DNA from: Chamaecrista fasciculata
Lineage: Eukaryota; Streptophyta; Magnoliopsida; Fabales; Fabaceae
Assembly: GCA_003254925.1 (NCBI GenBank)
Contig: QANZ01000136.1
Span: 67,246-131,245 of the forward strand
DNA length: 64,000 bases
Reading direction: 5' to 3'
Shown here: piece after piece, positions 56,901-64,000 of the stretch
Layout: every line of letters begins with the position of its first letter
Position numbering within the stretch: position 1 is the stretch's first letter
Position numbers and translations under genes: made by a program
The notes under the pieces: model-generated
Seen by the model: only the letters and a program-made list of their open reading frames with translations
The model's database searches: none
Told to the model about the DNA's origin: nothing

Positions 56901-59900
56901 GTGTAATAAAGTGATTTTCTAGGCTCAAGGACGTTTGGGACCACAAACATTGTCTAAATGAGATGAGGCCCATAGAATCTTGCGAGCTCAGCCCATGAGA
57001 AATTTTCATTTGGTGGATGAACTGACCCATGCATATCAAAATTCATTATAACTATACTGGGAGTCTTATATTATGATTGAAATTAGGATGAGATGAAGTG
57101 TTTGGATGGTTTGAGAGAAAATGATGTATAATAGGGTGTGAAATTATATAAAAGGGTATGTAATGATTGTGGTTGGTTGAAATATGATTATGGATTTTTT
57201 TAATTTGTATAGGNTATGATTGAAACTATTATAATTTTTAGTCCGTCGAAATACTAACTAACTAACTTATTGCTAATCGGCAATTAAATAAAGTGAGTCA
57301 TTTTTGTGAATGAACTGACCCATGCATATTGAACTGTTAGATCTTTCTTTTCGTTGGATCAGTGATTCAACTGGCCATTTTTAATTTTCAATAAGAAAAG
57401 GAAAATTTACTAAAAATTAAAGTCTATAATTTTATCACATATATTATATATTGCGAATTTAATAGTTTTTTAATCATTCAGCAATTAAATAAACGATACA
57501 CTAACTATTTTAATTGGTGGAATAAATGACCAATGATGTCAACGTTGAGAATGGTGTCTAAATTGTAGTCACGCCACGCTTTGAAAATGCATGATTGCAT
57601 GGAGATGTGTCGTCATCTTCCACCACAAAATGTCGAGAAATGAGGTGAAACGTGAAATGTTATGACCTAATATTTATAATATAAAGTATGATGAACAGTG
57701 ACGCCATTAAACTAAATAAGAAAAAAATTATTATTTAATTTATAAATTTATACTGAATTAATTTTTTAATAATTAAAATATATAATTTAAATTATAGAAT
57801 GCATAAATATTAATAATTTATTTTTAAATTTGAATTAATTTTATATTTTATATTTTTAAATTCATATTTTTTCTTGAAAATTATTTTAAATACTAAATTG
57901 TTAAAAATTAATTACCATATTTTAAAGACTGAATTACAATTTTTTTTGTGAGAATGAGTTTCATATATTAATTTTTACTTAATAAAAATTTAACAATCAA
58001 ATAATAAAATTTCTCATAAATAATTAAATAAAGTGGACACCGACTAGGATGGCTGGCCATCGTATAGAAGAAGTTAATATTAGTTCAGAATGCATGAAGT
58101 GAGTGCCCTATGGGGTCAAATAATTGCTTTGGTTTGAATTTCTTTCAAGTTTCATCCTCACTCAATCTTCTTACTATTTCTAAGATTATGGTATGTGTAT
58201 AGTATTATTGTTTAAGTTTAAAAATCGAATTCAATGCATTAAAAAAGATGAAATATATTTATCTCTCTAAACTATAATCTTAATTATAATGTCATGTTAT
58301 AACTTCAGTTATATTTCAACATTTATGAACATTTTTTGGCAAAATTACATATATTACTATTACAGAATTTGAAAAATAAATTAACAACTTAATTAATGGG
58401 GAGAAACTAGAGGAACCCACACGCGTTGGCCGAAAGTAAATGGCAGTATGTCTCACGACGAGATAATCATAAAAGTAGTCCACGGAATGCAGAACATATT
58501 ACACATTCAAAAATACAATATAATTGTTCACAAAAAAAAAACAATACAATTATGACTCTACTAATAGGGATAAAATGATAAATAAATAATTAATGCTATC
58601 ATGGATTTGTAAAACATCAGATATTTTGGAACAAATAAAGTTCTTCAAAACATCAGATATTCAGAACCGGAGAGAGTACTTCATAAGTCTGGTTCGAAGT
58701 TACAAATTAAAATACACTTTTCGGTGAGCATGCGCTAATTATGTAGTAATAGCACAAAATTTTATATTTTAAATGAAGCCACTATATTAAAACTTTTTAT
58801 TTAATTAAGGCAAGGAGCTAAATTGAAACAAAAATAAAATTATGATAAAAGTTTAAGGGAGCAAAATGATTGTTCTGAATAAGTCTTGTATCTTATCAAA
58901 TTTAATTATGGTAAAAAATTCATTAAATAATACGATAATTATTATATTTCTAATTAAGATAAAGTATATAAACTTAAATTCGATGTAAAATGTATATCCA
59001 ACATACGATAATTTATATTAAATTATATTACAATGCAAGTCTTTAACCGACCATGCAAATGCATCTTAATTAAAGGTCAAAGATAATTCACGTGACATAA
59101 TTTTTCAAAGTAGGATTTGATCAAATTTTTAAAGAGAGATACATTAAATAAAACCTACATAAAAAAATTAATGTGTAACAGTAAAATATTGGTTTCAAAT
59201 AAGCATTTACTAATATTAATCTCTTTTACTTACTAATATATTATTTTGTCAAATAAAAATGATATATTTGATTAAATCCAAGTGAAAGTGGTGGGAGAAC
59301 TAATTAACCCTCCCCAAAAAAGACAAGTAACATATTTTGGTTAAATCTAAGTGAAGATCACACAAGAACTGACCCCTCAAAGGGATTAAGTGTTTTACTT
59401 TGGCTTAATTAAAGTGAATGTCACTCGAGATCTGACCCTTCCAAGAGAAACAATTGATATACTTTGGTTTGATTATCCATTTGTAAGATATCATAACATT
59501 GGCATTGCCCGCAGGACCCTCATTAATTATGACAATCATGATACAGCGATTTCCCATAACATAATTTCCTAAATGTTGATGTACTTAATTGACATTATAG
59601 ACATCCCCTCGCTTTGGCAAGACTTGCCTTAGACGAGCCTCATTTAACAACTAGCTAGTCTTATCAAGCCGTCTTATCAAGACTTGCCTTGAACTATAAT
59701 CTAGCCTCATTTAAAATTTGAGTCCAATTGATCTAAAATAATCTATAGTTCAAGCCGCCTTCATTTTCAGATTACAGTGGGACCGGTCCAGTTTCATAAC
59801 ATTGATTTGCAGTAAACCAATCTCATATTAATACTCACTACTCAGTTCTTAAATTTGGATCCCCTTAATACTTCAAGTATTGTTTTTTTTTTTTTTTGGA

Positions 59901-60033
59901 TAAAAACTTCAACTACCAAGGCATATAACGAAAAAGTCCAACTTCAAAACTTGATTATTGGCAGGCCCCCCCATTTAGGTAAGTGAATCCTCCCCCTCTT
60001 GAGAGCTCAGAATCTCCATTTTCAAAAGTCCAA
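56901..60033. other. AT-rich intergenic sequence with minor tandem repeats
   Basis: It contains a single N at 57214 and three imperfect ~65-75-bp repeats at about 59270-59470 (TTGGTTAAATCTAAGTGAAG-like). Short copies of AACATCAGATATT lie at 58612 and 58650. No gene seen. Confidence 0.5.
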
Positions 60034-60040
60034 TATATAA
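60034..60040 (+). promoter_or_regulatory. TATA box of the LRK10L-like gene
   Basis: TATATAA about 250 bases before the start codon. The leader then includes CACACA and a (CT)n run at about 60248-60269. Confidence 0.5.
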
Positions 60041-60288
60041 GGCAGTGATTGAACGATGAAGGACCAGAGAATACCATACAACATGCCAATCTTTTTCAGC
60101 CTCAACACACACAAACACACACACATGTCCCATTCAGTCAGACCCCATGACTTTAATTGCAGGTCAAACCCATACGCCCTCACATTACATCGCCCTCCTT
60201 CTCTCTTACCCTTCCCACTTCATCATCATCATCAATATTCATCATCCCTCTCTCTCTCTCTCTCTCTCCTCAAAATCCCAATTCCCAA

Positions 60289-61048
60289 ATGAACCAAACA
60301 AATCACCCCTTCTTCTTGTTCTTCCTTTTTTCTGTCTTCTTCTTCAGACTCGCCCTCTCTAATCTAAACCCAAAGTTCGAAGCTTGCGAGCCCAAATCCT
60401 GCGGATATGGTCCAAACATAACCTACCCTTTCTACATCTCAGGAAAACAACAACCATATTGCGGTCTTCCTCGTTTCCAACTAACATGTACCCCCGATGG
60501 CTTTCCCATCCTTAATCTCTCGAATTCCTACAACACGGTACAAGAAATCTTCTACACAAACAACTCCTTTCGTGCCTCAAATCCCATCTTCTCAATCTCA
60601 AATAGTTCCACTTCCACCCAATGTCTCTCTCCTACGAAAAACCTCACGCTTTATGGGTTCGCGTTTGACTTCGCACCGAAGCAGAAGCAGATCTTGCTGT
60701 TCTTCGATTGCGAGACAAAAGGGGTTGAAAAGTACAAGATTGGGTGTGATGGGGGAAACAGAACGAGGTCTGTTTTGGCGATAAGTGATGATGTGAATGC
60801 GACCATGAAAGAGTATGTGAAGGGGAAGTGTGTGGGTGGGATGATGAGGACGATGGTGGAAGAAGCTTATGATGATACTAATGGTGATATTTGGGAAGCA
60901 TTGAAAAGAGGGTTTGTGTTGAAATGGAAAAAGATGGGAGATTGTGAAGAATGCGAGAAGAGTGGAGGAAGGTGTGGATTCGATGGAGATGCGTATAGCT
61001 TCAGGTGCTATTGCCGTCATGGAGATCAGCCAAATCGGTGTCCTTCTG
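60289..61048 (+). CDS. LRK10L/WAK-like receptor, ectodomain exon (gene continues or is truncated)
   Basis: Exon 1 codes for 253 residues. The ATG at 60289 gives a signal peptide (NHPFFLFFLFSVFFFRLALS). An in-frame ATG at 60157 would add 44 residues before it and is less likely. Domain 1 is GUB_WAK_bind: CEPKSCGYGPNITYPFYIS, then CGLPRFQLTC. Domain 2 is WAK-associated, ending CEECEKSGGRCGFD and FRCYCRHG. Many N-glycosylation sites are present. The exon ends CCTTCTG|GTTTGT at 61048. Known: in LEAF RUST 10-like receptor kinases this exon is followed by a membrane helix and a kinase. Neither appears in the remaining 2.95 kb, so the kinase lies beyond the window or is lost. Without splicing, reading continues 23 codons to a stop at 61119. 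Confidence 0.87.
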
Positions 61049-61282
61049 GTTTGTCTATCTTCCTTAATTTCTCTGCTCTGTTTAAGTGCTTAATTCACTT
61101 TTATTATACTGAAGAATAAACTGATTTTTCAGTACTTGAATTTATCTAAAAATTTTAATTTAGTCTTTAAATGATGAAAATATATTTCTTGGTATGTAAT
61201 TTTTTTTACCAGAATTAATAATTTAATTTTAATAAATAATATTTGGGAAACTAAATAATTGATATTGGATAAAAGAAAATAA

Positions 61283-61620
61283 GATAAAATATATGTTTTT
61301 ATCCTTAAACTCTATATCAATTTTTAATTGTCTTCAAAGTTGGTTTAGTGTTAACTTCATCCTCAAACTTTTATATTTTAATTGATTTTATCATTTGTAC
61401 TGAATTAACAGTAAGCTTCACATAACATCATATAATGTGAAATTATTGAAAAGAAAAATTCAAACTTATATTGAAAAGCACTTGGACTTTACTGTTGATT
61501 CATTGGATAAGAGAAATGATAAAATTGATCAAAATTTTAAATTTTGACAATAAATAAATTTTTAGGATGAAATGAAAAATTAATATAAAGTTTGGAGATT
61601 AAAAATATACTTTTTTATAT
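61283..61620. mobile_element. MITE in the first intron or flank of the LRK10L-like gene
   Basis: The ends resemble those of 32256-32606: AAAATATATGTTTTTATCC on the left and, from the right, AAAAAAGTATATTTTTAATC. The interior is shared with 32390-32470. The target duplication is not clear. Confidence 0.55.
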
Positions 61621-64000
61621 AAAGGAATAATAGACCAATAGTAGTATACTTCTAATATTTAGATTCTTTTGAGTTTTAAAAAAATTCTTCAAAAAAGAAG
61701 AAGAAAAAAAGAGTGGTTAATGATTGTCTTAAGAGTTACTGACATAAGATAATTTTACTAATTTTTAGTAAAAAAAAATTGCAAATCCTCTTTTAAATCT
61801 TCTCTCACATTAACACATAAATAAATTTTAATACACCTTTTGGTTGTAAGCTAATATGATGTGTATGTATTTATTCAAACTTTCACTCATCTCCGGCACC
61901 TGTCACATGAGACTTTGGTGGAATAACTTGCCCTACAAAAAAGATAAAAATGGCTTCATTCAGCGAATCCATTATTGATAAAAGGTGAATTTGCAAAAGT
62001 TGGAGAGAGAGAGAGAGATGAGAATGACTTCAACGGATGCATTCTTGAATCTTGATAAAAAAAGAAAAAGTTAGATAGGATAGAAGTGGATCTGCTTTGC
62101 ACACTTTAAGGGCTAATAAATTCCAAAGAATTTTAACTCAAGTTTGAACGTGATTTTGTTAAATGTAAAGTTAGAAAAAGTAAATTATATGATTGAAATA
62201 TTGGACATATTGCAGTTTTAGTTTTACTCTCCCTTCGACTTTTTGAGAGCGAAGCAAGAAATTAAGTAGTATGATGGGAATCTAATTAGTAATTATTAAT
62301 TTATTAGTTATTAGTAGCATGCATGAGGTTGTTTCAATCTTTCTCAAGTACAACTTCTCTGTTTCTTTGAATGGAAAAGAATATAATAGGCTTCTCTGTT
62401 TTATTTCTTGAGTACAATTTCTCTGTTTCCTTTTTTGGGAAAGAAAAGAGTGGAAGTTTCCTCAGCCGTGTGAGAGTGAGAAGCATGTGAAAAAGATAAG
62501 GATAGGTAATAAATGGGGAAGGAATGGATTACAAGGAGATTAAATACTTGAATATAATGCCGAGTTATTTACTTTTGGCAGTGGGGTGATTTAATTAGTA
62601 AGAAAAAGGTAACGTTTATTATTTTGATAATTATTTAAATTATGTTATATATAAACCTCAAATTGGCCTGTGGTGGGTTTCTAATAGGTTCCTTATATTT
62701 CATTTATTTTAGATTGTCCTACATATTTTTATAATTTCTTAAATTAGTTCAAGAAATACTAAATATGATCATATATATTTATTGTTTCAAGTTTCGACGA
62801 ATTTAGAGTTACAGATTTCTTTTAACGAGTGGGACCATCAACAAATGAGGTCAAATTGAGTTTCGAAAGTGGACAACTCATTTCATGGTTGAACAAGTAA
62901 AATTAGTTATATGTCTTTCATTTTAAGTTCGAATGTGATGAGTTTGAAATTATGTGATAACTTTTGAAGAATTCTTTCTCTATCTAGTTGATATTATTAG
63001 CAAATGAGGTCAAATTGCGTCTTGAAAGTAGGTTTGAGACTAATTTGAGAAATTATGAAAATATATAAAACCATTATGAAACAAATTAAACGTAAGGGAC
63101 CAATTTGAAATCCACCTTATACATAAGGGACCAATCTGAAGCTTCGGCCTATAACATTTTTACTTTTCTATGATAATTTAATAAGGTTCCAAAGTGTTCT
63201 TTTTTAAATTGTGTTGTAATTTAGAAAAAAAGATGATTATGCGCAGTTTCTCCTAAAAATAAATTAGGAAGAGTTTGAATGGCATAAAACAAATTGACTT
63301 GAGTTAAATAATAAAAAATATAAGCTATACTTTCATTCAAAGAAAATGCAAATGATGTTATTCTCTTTTAATCCGTTGGAATGATTTTCTGTTGATTGTT
63401 CAGCATACTAGAAATATGGGCTGTCTTACGAACTATTTTTTTTGCCAGAGTCTTACGAACTAATAATGAATCANGCCGAAGCTACTTTTACATCTCTTAA
63501 TTCTTGCATTTTATTTCATCTAATATTTCAACACTAAATGTCACTTAGGTCAATACTTTCTAAATTAAGTTTCATAATGAGTGTCTTAAGAAATATGATA
63601 AAAAGTATATTATATTAGCATTCCATTAGCATTACTCTGGCCAGATGGCGCTAAAGGATAGAATGTCCTTTTCAAATATCTACATTTGAAATTAAAATAT
63701 TAATAGATATTTGTAGTTATGCATCAATAGTTCAGAGCACAAATGTTTGAATTCTTCTTGACATCTATCAAAATTTTCATATCATATGATTGAATCATTG
63801 AACATTATAATAATAGTTTAATGGTATTCCCATTTTGTCTTTCATTGACATAAAAGTCATTTTATAATTGTCATTACTTTTTAATTTAAGCAAGTGTAAA
63901 CTGTCAATTTTGAAAGGCACATTTTGATTTGGCCAAAAGGATTAACAAAGAAAAAAGAGGCAAACTTTGACATTGTTAATAATGACACATTTTCAGCGTG
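61621..64000. other. AT-rich sequence, possible intron of the LRK10L-like gene
   Basis: I looked for kinase motifs (GxGxxG, HRDxKxxN, DFG) in all plus-strand frames by eye and saw none. It holds a (GA)n run near 62005, an imperfect direct repeat at about 62340-62390 and 62405-62450, repeat-like AAGGGACCAAT at about 63095-63140, and an N at 63474. Confidence 0.45.

Noticed and set aside
60598..61020. 140-codon minus-strand ORF
   Set aside because: Antisense shadow of the WAK-type ectodomain exon.

Overview
The window is AT-rich nuclear DNA from a flowering plant, most likely a woody or otherwise repeat-rich eudicot. The evidence is spliced genes with GT-AG introns and plant-only families (HMA metal-binding proteins, one-finger C2H2/EAR repressors, a TMM/PII-2-like LRR protein, F-box/DUF295, a WAK-type ectodomain, DUF789). 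There are also many MITEs, SINEs and LINE remnants. Ten places carry N characters, nine of them single Ns. Several sit at junctions of duplicated sequence and look like contig joins, so copy number near them is uncertain. I cannot name the species.

Layout. 0-3.1 kb: 5' part of a hotdog-fold DHNA-CoA thioesterase gene on the minus strand, with its upstream region repeated two to three times and carrying a MITE. 4.6-6.2 kb: broken LINE sequences in both orientations. 8-9.2 kb: a tRNA-derived SINE and a MITE. 9.7-22.9 kb: a tandemly duplicated cluster of C2H2 zinc-finger/EAR genes (two pseudogenes, one intact) alternating with two small HMA-domain genes on the opposite strand. 25.0-27.2 kb: a three-coding-exon gene for an 87-residue plant protein of unknown function. 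30.1-31.6 kb: an intronless LRR receptor-like protein. 31.9-34.6 kb: MITEs and local duplications. 34.8-43.0 kb: a tandem array of repeats carrying many copies of one unrecognised, plastid-transit-like open reading frame, most of them broken. 44.3-47.2 kb: a hAT-type element, an unrecognised exon-like piece and a fragmentary DEAD-box RH1 helicase pseudogene. 50.2-50.8 kb: an intact solo copy of the array gene. 52.1 kb: an isolated DUF789 exon. 53.9-56.9 kb: an F-box/DUF295 gene with a probable 5' leader intron. 60.3-61.0 kb: the ectodomain exon of an LRK10L/WAK-like receptor whose kinase exons are not in the window.

How it fits together. The genes do not form a pathway. The common theme is local duplication. 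The promoter repeats, the ZF-HMA cluster, the 31.9-33.4 kb block and a paralogous pair at 34.3 and 45.2 kb each hold one copy with a transposon and one without it. They therefore supply natural empty sites that define target-site duplications and the order of events. The most unusual element is the 34.8-43.0 kb array: ~535-bp monomers inside ~2.1-kb units, two structural forms of the same ORF, in-frame read-through across monomer junctions, and only two intact 156-residue copies, one in the array and one outside it.
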